Shown here piece after piece: positions 28,270 to 38,079 of a stretch of DNA of 64,000 nucleotides. The translations under genes and the position numbers were made by a program. Within the stretch, counting starts at the first letter, position 1, and the number at the start of each line of letters is the position of its first letter. The notes beneath the pieces are model-generated. The model worked only from the letters and a program-made list of their open reading frames with translations, made no database searches and was not told the origin of the DNA. Origin of the DNA: Bacteroides sp. 43_108 (GTDB taxonomy: Bacteria; Bacteroidota; Bacteroidia; Bacteroidales; Bacteroidaceae); assembly GCA_001915545.1 (NCBI GenBank), contig MNQS01000001.1:1-64000 (forward strand), in the 5' to 3' direction.

Positions 28270-28449
28270 CATACAAACCTAAATATCAATACATTAGAAC
28301 ATTATAATCCAAGAAAAAAATGTATCTATGACACTCAAATTCAGAATTATAGAGAAAAATAGAAGCTGAAAAAATATAAGCGAACTGCCGACCGCTACAG
28401 AACGAATCCATACATCAAAATCTTACATACAAGACATGTAGAAACAGGA

Positions 28450-28512
28450 CATGACACCCACATGTCATGACTTTGCCATACAACAATTCAAAGTCATGCT
28501 TTTCAACATGAC
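28450..28512. promoter_or_regulatory. CATGAC inverted-repeat array, probable enhancer
   Basis: A perfect 10-bp inverted repeat, CATGACTTTG (28466-28475) and CAAAGTCATG (28489-28498), is flanked by further CATGAC boxes at 28450-28455 and 28507-28512. The centre lies about 115 bp upstream of the sigma-54 -24 element, the usual place for an activator site. Confidence 0.5.
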
Positions 28513-28595
28513 AACCGACACACGAGCAACGTTAAAGTTCCGAAAAAGACCTATATTATTCCCTATAAGAACAGAAAGAATGACACACATGCCCG

Positions 28596-28611
28596 TGGCA
28601 CAATTTTTGCA
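28596..28611 (+). promoter_or_regulatory. Sigma-54 (RpoN) type promoter
   Basis: TGGCAC-N5-TTGCA matches the -24/-12 consensus, with GG (28597-28598) and GC (28609-28610) exactly 10 nt apart. There is no good TAnnTTTG element nearby. The transcript would begin near 28622 and lead to the 29-codon reading frame at 28734. Confidence 0.65.
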
Positions 28612-28733
28612 TGTAAGTTAGTGAATGACAGAGGTTAAGACATAAGAAAGGAGCAGAAAAAAGTCGTAGCCCTGTACATTCAGTGAGACAGGCAACAATT
28701 AACAATAGTATTAACCTTTAAAATCCTGAGATT

Positions 28734-28823
28734 ATGACATACACATATATCGGATACTTACTCTATGCTATAGTTGGTTTAGCCTTTGTTCTCAGCCACT
28801 TCGTTATTTTCGAAAGCAAATAA
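28734..28823 (+). CDS. 29-residue single-pass membrane peptide
   Basis: A short reading frame of 29 codons starts MTYTYIGYLLYAIVGLA and ends HFVIFESK. A hydrophobic helix runs from about residue 6 to 26 and the tail carries charged residues, so a small inner-membrane protein is likely. It is the only frame between a sigma-54 promoter (28596) and a strong terminator (28854-28891), which argues that it is real. No known family was recognised; the size and position resemble small stress-induced or transporter-associated peptides. Alternatively the transcript is a regulatory RNA and the frame is incidental. No strong ribosome site is visible. Confidence 0.5.
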   Translation: MTYTYIGYLLYAIVGLAFVLSHFVIFESK

Positions 28824-28853
28824 CTACGTTTACAAAGGCCTTTAATCTAAAAT

Positions 28854-28891
28854 AAGTGAGGGGCGGTCATAGTGATCCGCCCCACTTCTTT
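28854..28891 (+). terminator. Terminator after the small membrane peptide gene
   Basis: Arms AAGTGAGGGGCGG and CCGCCCCACTT enclose TCATAGTGAT (one bulge) and are followed by CTTTGTG. It lies 30 bp after the peptide's stop. Confidence 0.7.
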
Positions 28892-28992
28892 GTGTATAAG
28901 TAGGCAGGACGCAATAAGTCCCAACAAATACATACAACAAAAACAGCCCCGCTCACGAGGCTGTTCATTTATTTTTCCGCAATTCTTCTTCA

Positions 28993-29643
28993 TCAGCGTA
29001 ATCTCACTGCATTCTTCTCTTTCAGATACGCCATATTTTCTTTAGTCTTAGTATATATTCTGACTACATCAAATTCTGGCATGCCCTTCAGAGCCTCAAT
29101 TTCTGATGAATGCACAACTTCAGTCTTCAGCACAAAGTTCTTGTCTAAGCGGTAAGATTCTGCATCATCGAATATGATATGCTTATTTATCATATACACG
29201 CAAGGAGTATCCTTTTCGCCGTACAATTCCTTCTTAATATCATTAAGCGAAACAAGCTCCATATTATAGTCGTCGGCAACAATGTTCACCAGACTTTTAT
29301 ACTCAACACCGTTTATAACGAGCGGGGTATCATTTGCAGGAGCCTCAACTACAGTCTCTGCATTATCGCCATTGATACCCTTTATCTTCATCGGATACGT
29401 TTTTTGTATATGTCCTCCGCCGTTCGCAAACATTGCGTCCATATCAACACCTATCAAGCTCTTTACAAACCATCCGTTCACGGCATACCCCAAATCCTGA
29501 TGGTTGAAATCACTGTCATACATACACTGAGTGTGAAGATTCAAATTGCTCTCCTGCTCATCATCGTTATTACCCAAAGCCATTACCGGCGAAACAATAA
29601 GCATCATTAAAATAGATGCAATTAAACCCCTGTAAAAATTCAT
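28993..29643 (-). CDS. Hypothetical exported protein
   Basis: This 216-residue protein has a clear signal peptide (about 1-22, cleaved after PVMA). The mature part is mixed charged and polar with no recognised family. A segment around residues 105-125 (TPLVINGVEYKSLVNIV), with the late EFDVVRIYTKT, faintly resembles plug-like or carboxypeptidase-regulatory folds seen in Bacteroidales envelope proteins, but this is weak. It stands alone between the small-peptide terminator and a beta-rich exported protein gene 150 bp upstream in the same direction. Confidence 0.6.
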   Translation of the reverse strand: MNFYRGLIASILMMLIVSPVMALGNNDDEQESNLNLHTQCMYDSDFNHQDLGYAVNGWFVKSLIGVDMDAMFANGGGHIQKTYPMKIKGINGDNAETVVEAPANDTPLVINGVEYKSLVNIVADDYNMELVSLNDIKKELYGEKDTPCVYMINKHIIFDDAESYRLDKNFVLKTEVVHSSEIEALKGMPEFDVVRIYTKTKENMAYLKEKNAVRLR

Positions 29644-29793
29644 AGATGATACATTTAAAAGTTAAACTGCCCGCGAAGGTAAAAAAAAACGAAATACGAA
29701 AATATTTCAGTGTTAAAATTATTCAAAAGTATACAAATGCAGATATTTACCTGACCTTTAGGAACATAAGGCACATAAATCCTTTACATTTTA

Positions 29794-30555
29794 TCACCTC
29801 AAATTTGTTCCTGGTACAGTTCCAGGCCTACGTCCCCAATTATGCCCGCCATTCATATACGTTCTCGACACACCGACCTGAAAACTCACGACATCGTTTA
29901 CTTTGACATCCAACTGCGCGCCTATAGTAGTCGACGCCTGTCCGAAAAATGCAGGGCATATAAGTCCATCGTCCTGCGGAGCAAATGAATGCAGACCGTA
30001 AAAAGTCGCATTCATGCGGTCGTTGATCTTATATGACGCAAGAGCCTGAAGTCCAAAATCCGTGTACGAGTCATACGACATGCTGAACCGCGACAGATAA
30101 CCGCCAAGTCCCAATGTCCATCGGTCACTGACCTGCTTGGCATATATTGCAGAAGCGTTGGTGAAGAAAGCACCATGACGGAAAGGATTGTCACGTCCGA
30201 ATCCTATAGTGACACCAGCATTGAGCATGACGTTCAATCCTGAATGAATATCCCATGTGCTCCATGCGCCGAATGGAGTATCCGGCGAAGCAAGTGTAAA
30301 TATTGTAGGTTTGTAGAAAGGATCGTCATCCAGCATCAGCGCAAGTGAATCAGGAAGAGTATCTGCCGGCAAAGTCTTGACAGCATCATCAGCACCGGCA
30401 TATTCAAGCCGGGCATTGCCTGCCGGCATTGCAGCTTCCGCATCGACGGCTGGTTCCAGATTGCCGTTTCCGCGCTGAACATCTGTAAGCGTCTGAGCAC
30501 ATGCCACTGCACCGAAAATCAGAAGCATGCATACTGTAAGAAGATATTTCATCAT
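29794..30555 (-). CDS. Hypothetical outer-membrane beta-barrel-like protein
   Basis: This 253-residue exported protein has a signal peptide (about 1-20, ending CAQ). A low-complexity linker rich in Ala, Asp and Leu (21-80) is followed by alternating beta-strands with aromatic ends (WTLGLGGYLSRFSMSYDSY, FQVGVSRTYMNGG) that suggest a small barrel. No specific family was recognised. ATG 30555 or 30552 may be used. A TAAATTTG element (30567-30560, minus) sits only 4 bp before the first ATG, so the message could be leaderless. Confidence 0.55.
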   Translation of the reverse strand: MMKYLLTVCMLLIFGAVACAQTLTDVQRGNGNLEPAVDAEAAMPAGNARLEYAGADDAVKTLPADTLPDSLALMLDDDPFYKPTIFTLASPDTPFGAWSTWDIHSGLNVMLNAGVTIGFGRDNPFRHGAFFTNASAIYAKQVSDRWTLGLGGYLSRFSMSYDSYTDFGLQALASYKINDRMNATFYGLHSFAPQDDGLICPAFFGQASTTIGAQLDVKVNDVVSFQVGVSRTYMNGGHNWGRRPGTVPGTNLR

Positions 30556-30559
30556 GCTA

Positions 30560-30567
30560 CAAATTTA
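30560..30567 (-). promoter_or_regulatory. -7 promoter element of the barrel-like gene
   Basis: TAAATTTG on the minus strand fits TAnnTTTG; no clear -33 partner was found. Confidence 0.35.
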
Positions 30568-30651
30568 AGATGTTGCGCGCAAACATGCTCATACGGCGCA
30601 ATTAAGAAGAGTTAAAAAAGCCTGCCATCTGACAACAATATGCATCTACGA

Positions 30652-31207
30652 CAAAAAGCCCGCCGACAACTCGGCGGGCCCCATCGCGTCATACTCGTAT
30701 TGCAGAGACGTCTCACGACTTTCTGCAATCCATCACAATTGAATTACTTGGCCTTTTTTCCTCCTATTATTTCCTACTATATTTTATACACCAATCTAAG
30801 TTTCCCGCACACGTGCAGGCGAAAAAATGCAACGATTCCGTCGCGGACATACCTGGAGCTTAAGGCCGTAAGCTTTCTTGATGGGAGCCCATCGCATATA
30901 TGCCGCAAAAGCATTTCCGAAACTACGTATATCCTAAAAAAGGACTTCTGTTCTCCACCCTTTCACCGCGTGCAGGACGGCCGACTGTCACATCCCCGTC
31001 GGACGTGGCGGGAGAAACGTCTACGGACTCGACTTTCCAGAAGTCCATTGTTCTATCCGTCTGCATCTGTCCGCCCATCACTACCCTATTTCAGGGACGT
31101 CTGCTCCGTCCGGTCTTCAACGCGGTCCAGCAGATGCGATGCATCCGGTATTTCATTATCAATAAGTTCATTTTTCTGTCTGACTTTTCATACAGTTTTT
31201 GTTCGAC
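30652..31207 (-). ncRNA. Candidate structured RNA of about 555 nt, unidentified
   Basis: The minus strand here begins after a TACTTTTG element (31219-31212) and ends in a textbook terminator (arms GCCCGCCGA and TCGGCGGGC at 30658-30679, then TTTTTG). Between them are many compact hairpins, for example GAUGGGCUCCCAUC, CCUGCAC-GU-GUGCGGG, GGACU...AGUCC and AUUGCAGA...UCUGCAAU, and the GC content is higher than nearby spacers. No reading frame longer than about 50 codons exists on this strand. It lacks the universal GAGGAAAGUCC of RNase P RNA and the T-arm of tmRNA, so it is not assigned. Short frames at about 31057-30902 and 30919-30779 might be translated instead. Confidence 0.5.
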
Positions 31208-31211
31208 ACTG

Positions 31212-31219
31212 CAAAAGTA
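31212..31219 (-). promoter_or_regulatory. -7 promoter element of the candidate RNA
   Basis: TACTTTTG on the minus strand fits TAnnTTTG. A -33 element is not clear. The predicted RNA start is near 31207. Confidence 0.45.
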
Positions 31220-31316
31220 GGATTATGTCGTTTCGAAAAGCATACAGAGACTTTAAGATATGGTTAAAAACAAGTTACAATTATGTTATAACACACGTGG
31301 ACAGCTCTGTATGCAC

Positions 31317-31380
31317 AATTGCGGGCGCTCGGAATTGAAAACGCACGGCCTCGGAATTCGGAACGCGAGCGCTCGCGTTC
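31317..31380. repeat. GC-rich intergenic repeat, copy B
   Basis: The island contains TTGCGGGCGCTCGGAATT and CGCGAGCGCTCGCGTTC, the latter a near-perfect palindrome, similar to copies at 14453 and 53566. It lies between the candidate RNA promoter and the thiamine promoter. Confidence 0.5.
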
Positions 31381-31428
31381 ATAAATTCTTTTAAAGCAAA
31401 AAAAATAAACAACTAATCAGATTATTGT

Positions 31429-31436
31429 TAACTTTG
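31429..31436 (+). promoter_or_regulatory. -7 promoter element of the thiamine operon
   Basis: TAACTTTG fits TAnnTTTG and lies about 20 bp before the TPP riboswitch. The -33 element is not clear. Confidence 0.5.
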
Positions 31437-31452
31437 CGGTGCGAACCACAAT

Positions 31453-31571
31453 AAAAGGGGTGCTGATATGCGCACTTGTCAGGACGCACGGGCGTGCGCG
31501 CCTTGCCATATCGGCTGAGATGATACCCGACGAACCTGATACGGATAATGCCGTCGTAGGGAGACAAAGTA
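31453..31571 (+). promoter_or_regulatory. TPP riboswitch (THI element)
   Basis: The thi-box landmarks are present in order: GGGGTGCT (31457 on), a long variable P3 hairpin, GGCTGAGATGATACCC (31513-31528), GAACCTGATACGGATAATGCC and GTAGGGA. It would bind thiamine pyrophosphate and lower expression of the thiD-E-C-thi4 operon. Between it and thiD (31572-31806) a 65-codon frame is open from 31596 but has no recognised product; this stretch probably holds the expression platform. Confidence 0.93.
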
Positions 31572-31806
31572 GGATTTTCGAGAGATACCGCCAAAATGTT
31601 TATGGAATATTCCGAATATCTGAAAGCCGGCTGGACGCACTTTTCTTTTCATTCCTTAATATCCGCGCAAAAGGCCGGCGGAGTTTCATTTCAGCAAGCA
31701 TCTTACAATTTACAACAGCCACGCACGCACATGCGGAGCATGGAACATTGCGGTTATGCAGCAAACAGACTTGAAACAATTATCAACCAATAGTTCAACA
31801 GCTGAA

Positions 31807-32625
31807 ATGAAATACATCAAAGCTCTCACCATTGCAGGAAGCGACTCCGGAGGAGGGGCCGGCATACAGGCCGACATAAAGACAATGTCGGCTCTTGGAG
31901 TATATGCATCGACGGCCATTACGTCAATCACGGTCCAGAACACCCTGGGCGTTACGGCAGTTTTTCCGCTTGAAAAGGAAGCCGTGTGCGGTCAGATTGA
32001 GGCCGTCATGGAGGACATCCGCCCGGATGCAGTGAAAATCGGCATGGTGAACGACCTTCATGCTGTTGAAGCCATCATAGAGGAACTGTCGAAATGGGAT
32101 GCCGACACTGTTGTTCTCGATCCGGTAATGTCGTCGAGCAGCGGACACAAGCTTATCAGCGACGAGGCTCTGCAGCTTATGATTGACGAACTCATCCCGA
32201 TGTGCACTCTAGTCACGCCAAACATTCCCGAGGCAGAAATGCTGAGCGGAATGCAGATAGGCGACAATGATGCCCGACGCACCGCAGCCGGTAAGATTCT
32301 GGAGCTTGGATGCAAGGCTGTGCTCATAAAGGGCGGACACACCGAAGGCCGTGTAAAAAGCGACCTGCTGGTCTGTGCAGACGGAACAGAGAAATGGTTC
32401 TCGATGCTGTCGGTCGACACCCCAAACACACACGGCACCGGATGCACGCTCTCATCGGCCATAACAGCCTATCTGGCACGCGGAGAAAGGCTCGACGAGG
32501 CTGTTCTCAAAGGCAAGAGATATGTATCGGAAGCCCTGAAGGCAGGAAAAGATGTCAAGACAGGCAATGGCACCGGACCTCTGAACCACTTCTTCGACCC
32601 GGAAAAACTGATAATCGCAGAATAA
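31807..32625 (+). CDS. thiD: Hydroxymethylpyrimidine (phosphate) kinase
   Basis: This 272-residue ribokinase-fold enzyme phosphorylates HMP and then HMP-P to HMP-PP, the pyrimidine half of thiamine. The family's opening is [37 protein letters not shown] and [18 protein letters not shown] (anion hole and catalytic Asp region; here the motif reads HGTGC) follow. The start was set at ATG 31807; a longer frame from 31756 adds 17 residues not usual for the family. It is the first gene after the TPP riboswitch, with thiE 34 bp downstream. Confidence 0.9.
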   Translation: MKYIKALTIAGSDSGGGAGIQADIKTMSALGVYASTAITSITVQNTLGVTAVFPLEKEAVCGQIEAVMEDIRPDAVKIGMVNDLHAVEAIIEELSKWDADTVVLDPVMSSSSGHKLISDEALQLMIDELIPMCTLVTPNIPEAEMLSGMQIGDNDARRTAAGKILELGCKAVLIKGGHTEGRVKSDLLVCADGTEKWFSMLSVDTPNTHGTGCTLSSAITAYLARGERLDEAVLKGKRYVSEALKAGKDVKTGNGTGPLNHFFDPEKLIIAE

Positions 32626-32659
32626 AAATACATCAAGCACTCATAAAGACTGAAAAGAC

Positions 32660-33289
32660 ATGACAGGACTTCAGTTCATCACACACTTCACAGAGAAATA
32701 TTCCTATCTCGATTCGGCCATGCTTGCCCTTGAAGGCGGATGCCGATGGATACAGCTGCGCATGAAAGATGCCTCGTACGAGGAATTAAAGCGCACAGCG
32801 CTGGCTGTACAGACTGAATGCCGACGCAGGAAAGCAACATTCATCATAGATGACTGCGTAGAACTGGTCAAGGAAATCGGTGCCGACGGTGTACATCTTG
32901 GAAAGAACGACATGCCGGTAGATCAGGCCCGCGAAATACTCGGAAACGGGTTCATCATAGGCGGTACTGCCAACACATTCGACGACATACGCATGCACTG
33001 TGAACGAGGAGCCGACTACATAGGCTGTGGGCCGTTCAGGTTTACAACCACCAAGCAGAAGCTTGCTCCTATGCTTGGACTTGAAGGATACAGACGCCTG
33101 ACCGCACAGATGAAGGAAGCCGACATCAACATTCCGGTTGTTGCCATCGGAGGCATAACATTTGCAGACATACCCGACATCATGACCACCGGAGTGAACG
33201 GCATAGCCCTGAGCGGAGGAATACTGAAAGCAGACGACCCTGTAGAGGAAACAAAACGCATCGTGGAGATCTGCTCGCATTACGAATGA
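32660..33289 (+). CDS. thiE: Thiamine phosphate synthase
   Basis: This 209-residue TIM-barrel enzyme couples HMP-PP with the thiazole phosphate to form thiamine phosphate. Motifs: WIQLRMKDASYEEL (substrate phosphate Lys/Arg), FIIDDCVELVKEIGADGVHLGKNDM (Mg-binding Asp), ADYIGCGPFRFTTTKQ (pyrophosphate-binding) and VVAIGGITFADIPDI. It sits between thiD and thiC with gaps of 34 and 27 bp, and is controlled by the same riboswitch. Confidence 0.93.
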   Translation: MTGLQFITHFTEKYSYLDSAMLALEGGCRWIQLRMKDASYEELKRTALAVQTECRRRKATFIIDDCVELVKEIGADGVHLGKNDMPVDQAREILGNGFIIGGTANTFDDIRMHCERGADYIGCGPFRFTTTKQKLAPMLGLEGYRRLTAQMKEADINIPVVAIGGITFADIPDIMTTGVNGIALSGGILKADDPVEETKRIVEICSHYE

Positions 33290-35032
<1,743 letters not shown>

Positions 35033-35092
35033 ATTATCAAAAGGTTGATTTCAAGTTAAATAATATACAATACAACAAAAACTAAAAGAAAC

Positions 35093-35866
35093 ATGATCGA
35101 AACAGAAGTATCAAGAGGTATCATCAGTACCTATTTCGAGAAGTTAGAGAAGAATCTTGAGCTCGACGTGGCTATCGTAGGTGGTGGCCCGTCAGGAATC
35201 GTTGCAGCCTACTACCTTGCAAAGGCAGGACTGAAGGTTGCTCAGTTTGACCGCAAGCTCTCTCCAGGCGGAGGAATGTGGGGAGGTGCAATGATGTTCA
35301 ATCAGATTGTCGTTCAGCAGGAAGCAATGGACATCGTTAAGGAATTCGGCATCAACTACGCTCCATACCAGAACAACCTCTATGTGATGGATTCAGTGGA
35401 AAGTACTTCATCACTGCTCTATCATGCAGTACATGCAGGTGCAACAATCTTCAACTGCTATTCTGTTGAGGACGTAATCTTCAAGAACAATGTTGTAAGC
35501 GGTGTCGTTGTCAACTGGACTCCAGTGCTCAGAGAGGGCCTGCACGTTGACCCGCTCAACATATTGGCAAAATTCGTTATCGACGGAACAGGCCACGACA
35601 GCGAAATGTGTCAGACTGTAGCACGCAAGAACGGTATAAAGCTCGCTACTGACACAGGTGCCGTTATCGGTGAGCGTTCACTCGACGTTGTTGCCGGTGA
35701 GGACGAAGTTGTAAAGGGTACAAAGGAGATCTATCCAGGACTCTACGTATGCGGAATGGCGGCTTCAGCCGTATCTGGAACTCCTCGTATGGGACCTATC
35801 TTCGGCGGAATGCTCATGTCAGGAAAGAAGGTTGCTGACGAAATCATCGTCCGACTGAAGAAATAA
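35093..35866 (+). CDS. thi4: Sulfide-dependent thiazole synthase, Thi4 type
   Basis: This 257-residue FAD-fold protein makes the thiazole half of thiamine (ADP-thiazole) from NAD and glycine. The dinucleotide-binding VAIVGGGPSGIVAAYYLAK is at about residues 24-42, and FDRKLSPGGGMWGGAMMF is typical Thi4. Where the yeast enzyme has its self-sacrificing Cys205 (sulfur donor), this protein has His in the segment REGLHVDPLN. His in that place marks the prokaryotic form that uses free sulfide with iron and turns over. No thiG, thiS or thiH is seen in the operon, so this enzyme probably replaces them. It is the last gene of the riboswitch-controlled operon. Confidence 0.9.
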   Translation: MIETEVSRGIISTYFEKLEKNLELDVAIVGGGPSGIVAAYYLAKAGLKVAQFDRKLSPGGGMWGGAMMFNQIVVQQEAMDIVKEFGINYAPYQNNLYVMDSVESTSSLLYHAVHAGATIFNCYSVEDVIFKNNVVSGVVVNWTPVLREGLHVDPLNILAKFVIDGTGHDSEMCQTVARKNGIKLATDTGAVIGERSLDVVAGEDEVVKGTKEIYPGLYVCGMAASAVSGTPRMGPIFGGMLMSGKKVADEIIVRLKK

Positions 35867-35903
35867 GACACAATAGAAAAAAATGATTTGCAATTTAAGT
35901 CGT

Positions 35904-35942
35904 AAGGCCTCTGCCCCATCAACGGGCAGAGGCCTTATGCGT
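35904..35942 (+). terminator. Terminator of the thiamine operon
   Basis: Arms AAGGCCTCTGCCC and GGGCAGAGGCCTT are perfect (13 bp) with a 7-nt loop. There is little T-run after it, so termination may be partial. Confidence 0.6.
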
Positions 35943-35962
35943 CAAATAATCGTACATTATTA

Positions 35963-35992
35963 CTTGTCCTAATGTTTTTTATACTATATTTG
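35963..35992 (+). promoter_or_regulatory. Promoter of the Tyr-rich lipoprotein gene
   Basis: CTTG (35963-35966), an 18-bp spacer and TATATTTG (35985-35992) match the Bacteroidetes pattern, 27 bp before the start. Confidence 0.55.
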
Positions 35993-36018
35993 AGCGACTC
36001 ACAAAAACATTCAAGAAT

Positions 36019-36585
36019 ATGCTAAAGAACAAAAGCTTATCAATTATTGCCGTTACCTTATTCGCATTCATAGGCTCAATGATGATGTCATCGTGTACAG
36101 ACGAAGACGATCAAGCATCATATTATCTGTCAGGATGCTGGGCCGGCGACATGGGAATGTACTATACAGACGGTTACTGGGACTACTACGCCTACAAGAC
36201 CGAAATCGAATTCATACCCGACTATGAATATGCCACTCACGGATATGGAAGGCAGGTGGACTACTACAGGGAAGGATACTACCCTACCATGCACTACCGC
36301 TTCTACTGGAAAGTGAACAACGGTGTCATCACCCTCGTCTATCCAGACGCCCCGGAACTGAATGTCAACATATTCGACTATTATCTCTACGACGATTATT
36401 TCAGCGGAAGAATAGGCGACACGCCGTTCAGGCTATATAAGATATACGATTTCTATTGGGATGACAACTGGGGATATGACGATTGGTACTGGTCGAAACC
36501 AAGAAATACCGTTTCCGACAGCATCAGCACGGACACTCTGAACATAAGAAGAGGGTGCAGATTCAATATTCCGGCAGAAAAATAA
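36019..36585 (+). CDS. Tyr/Trp-rich hypothetical lipoprotein
   Basis: This 188-residue protein has a lipoprotein signal with lipobox MMSSC (Cys near 26). The mature part is unusually rich in Tyr, Trp and Asp (for example YWDYYAYKTEIEF and DYYLYDDYFSG), with alternating strands that suggest a small beta-barrel or lipocalin-like fold. No known family was recognised. It has its own promoter and stands alone between the thiamine operon terminator and a tRNA gene. A short Lys-rich frame at 36591-36695 downstream was not accepted. Confidence 0.6.
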   Translation: MLKNKSLSIIAVTLFAFIGSMMMSSCTDEDDQASYYLSGCWAGDMGMYYTDGYWDYYAYKTEIEFIPDYEYATHGYGRQVDYYREGYYPTMHYRFYWKVNNGVITLVYPDAPELNVNIFDYYLYDDYFSGRIGDTPFRLYKIYDFYWDDNWGYDDWYWSKPRNTVSDSISTDTLNIRRGCRFNIPAEK

Positions 36586-36734
36586 CGAAAATGCCCCTGG
36601 GAAAGCCTGCACTAGAAAAGAAAGAAAACCTCACAGGAAAGAGTAAAAAGGGCGTAAAATCTCGTAAGATGTACACCAGAAAGGCGGTAAAATGAAGAAA
36701 ACGAATAAAAATTTTAAAATTTATCGCTAAAAAA

Positions 36735-36765
36735 TTTGGAGGTATTCAAAAAAGCGCTACCTTTG
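36735..36765 (+). promoter_or_regulatory. tRNA promoter
   Basis: TTTG (36735-36738), a 19-bp spacer and TACCTTTG (36758-36765) are a full match to the Bacteroidetes -33/-7 consensus, 21 bp before the tRNA. Confidence 0.75.
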
Positions 36766-36786
36766 CAACCGCAAACGAAAAACGAT

Positions 36787-36860
36787 GGCGGGGTAGCTCA
36801 GATGGTTAGAGCGCATGATTCATAATCATGAGGTCTCCGGTTCAATCCCGGATCCCGCTA
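36787..36860 (+). tRNA. tRNA with CAT anticodon (elongator Met, or Ile2)
   Basis: The cloverleaf is complete: acceptor GGCGGGG with TCCCGCT, D-arm GCTC...GAGC, anticodon stem CATGA/TCATG with loop TTCATAA, and T-arm TCCGG-TTCAATC-CCGGA. The anticodon stem lacks the three G-C pairs of initiators, so it is elongator Met or lysidine-type Ile. CCA is not encoded. Confidence 0.93.
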
Positions 36861-36864
36861 CAAA

Positions 36865-36896
36865 GAGCATTCAGCAAGTCAGCTGGATGCTTTTTT
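36865..36896 (+). terminator. Terminator after the tRNA
   Basis: GCATTCAGC and GCTGGATGC pair (one G-U) around AAGTCA and are followed by TTTTTT. Confidence 0.8.
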
Positions 36897-36989
36897 GTTA
36901 TAACACCAGACTAAAACATTTTTTCAGACCAATAGTGCTGTTGTCCATTTTTACTTTTATATTTTTGTCGAACAACAACATCAAACAAC

Positions 36990-37853
36990 ATGAAATCAAT
37001 AATCGACATACAGATAGGAGCCGAGTGCATCAAGTGCAGAAAATGCGAACGTGTTTGTCCTGCCGGAATCATTACTTATAACGAAAAGAACAAGAGCATG
37101 GATATAAGCCGTGCAGAAAGATGTATCGTTTGCGGGCAGTGCGCAGCGGCATGCCCTGTCGGCACACTGAAACATTCGTCATTCCCTGAAGGTTCGATAA
37201 AGCCATTCGACAAAAATGACTGTCCGACAGCAGAACAGCTGATGCTTCTGATAAAGAAAAGACGTTCGAACAGAGCATTCTCGACAAATGAGGTAGCAGA
37301 TGAGGACATCGACAAAATAATCGAGGCCGCACAGTACACTCCTACTGCACGCAACTCGAGAGACATCGGCTTCGTTGTCATAAAAGATTCCGACAAACTG
37401 CTGGAACTTTCAGAGTTCACATGTTCGACCTTCGAAAAAATGACAAGCCGACTTGAAAATCCGTTCATCAAACCCGTGCTGTCACGTATACGTCCGGACT
37501 TCTACAAAAGTGTACCTGTAATGAAACATGTAATCAAAGGTTTCAGGAAACACAATGAGGGGATACTACGCAATGCTACAGCTGCCATCCTTATTTACAC
37601 GAAAGACAACGGTATGTTCAGCAATGCGGATGCAAATCTGGCTTATCAGAATGCCTCGCTGATGGCAGAATCGCTCGGTGTAAACCATTTCTACACCGGT
37701 TACCTGTGCGCAGCACTGCGTTTAAACAAGGGCACACTGGAAAAGAAGCTGGATATAGAAGGAACGATACAGGCCGGCATGGCTATAGGAATGCCTCTGT
37801 TCAGCTTTACGAACTACATAGACAGGGGCAAAGCTGCGGTTAAACATTTGTAG
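36990..37853 (+). CDS. Ferredoxin-nitroreductase fusion protein
   Basis: This 287-residue protein has two N-terminal 4Fe-4S motifs (CIKCRKCERVCP, residues about 13-24, and CIVCGQCAAACP, about 45-56), then a nitroreductase FMN domain (from about 85: RRSNRAFSTNEVADEDIDKII). Such fusions are common in anaerobes and are thought to reduce flavin- or quinone-like or nitro substrates with electrons from the clusters. The physiological substrate is unknown. It is a single gene, 94 bp after the tRNA terminator; nothing else is recognised in the gap of 226 bp downstream apart from a promoter. Confidence 0.88.
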   Translation: MKSIIDIQIGAECIKCRKCERVCPAGIITYNEKNKSMDISRAERCIVCGQCAAACPVGTLKHSSFPEGSIKPFDKNDCPTAEQLMLLIKKRRSNRAFSTNEVADEDIDKIIEAAQYTPTARNSRDIGFVVIKDSDKLLELSEFTCSTFEKMTSRLENPFIKPVLSRIRPDFYKSVPVMKHVIKGFRKHNEGILRNATAAILIYTKDNGMFSNADANLAYQNASLMAESLGVNHFYTGYLCAALRLNKGTLEKKLDIEGTIQAGMAIGMPLFSFTNYIDRGKAAVKHL

Positions 37854-38034
37854 CACACACGCCACGCAAAAAGGCACAATCTGAAAACGAAAAGCCCCAC
37901 TCTCTGCTTCAGGCAAAAACGAAAAACAGCAAGTCGGTTTAAAGTAGGCACAGATGAAAGCCTGCATAGGCAAAAAAGTAGGCATAAGCAATCTAAAAAA
38001 AAGAAAAAAGGCCGAAACAATATATTTTTTATAG

Positions 38035-38042
38035 TATTTTTG
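38035..38042 (+). promoter_or_regulatory. -7 promoter element of the LptF/G gene
   Basis: TATTTTTG fits TAnnTTTG, 37 bp before the start. The -33 element is not clear. Confidence 0.45.
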
Positions 38043-38079
38043 CAAACCAGTAGTTACCTATACGGAGAGATACTTTTTT

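Noticed and set aside
30652..31207. RNase P RNA or tmRNA identity for the 555-nt candidate
   Set aside because: The near-universal GAGGAAAGUCC and 3' CGGCUUA blocks of RNase P RNA, and the tmRNA T-arm, were not found.
30640..31338. 232-codon and 106-codon + strand frames (30640-31338, 30900-31220)
   Set aside because: They include the terminator and hairpins of the candidate minus-strand RNA and have no recognisable protein pattern.
31596..31793. 65-codon frame between the TPP riboswitch and thiD
   Set aside because: It overlaps the thiD region and the likely expression platform, with no family match; it could be a leader peptide but nothing supports it.
36591..36695. 34-codon Lys-rich frame after the Tyr-rich lipoprotein gene
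   Set aside because: No ribosome site, no known family, and composition expected of AT-rich spacer.
36787..36860. Initiator tRNA for the CAT-anticodon tRNA
   Set aside because: The anticodon stem lacks the three consecutive G-C pairs of initiators.
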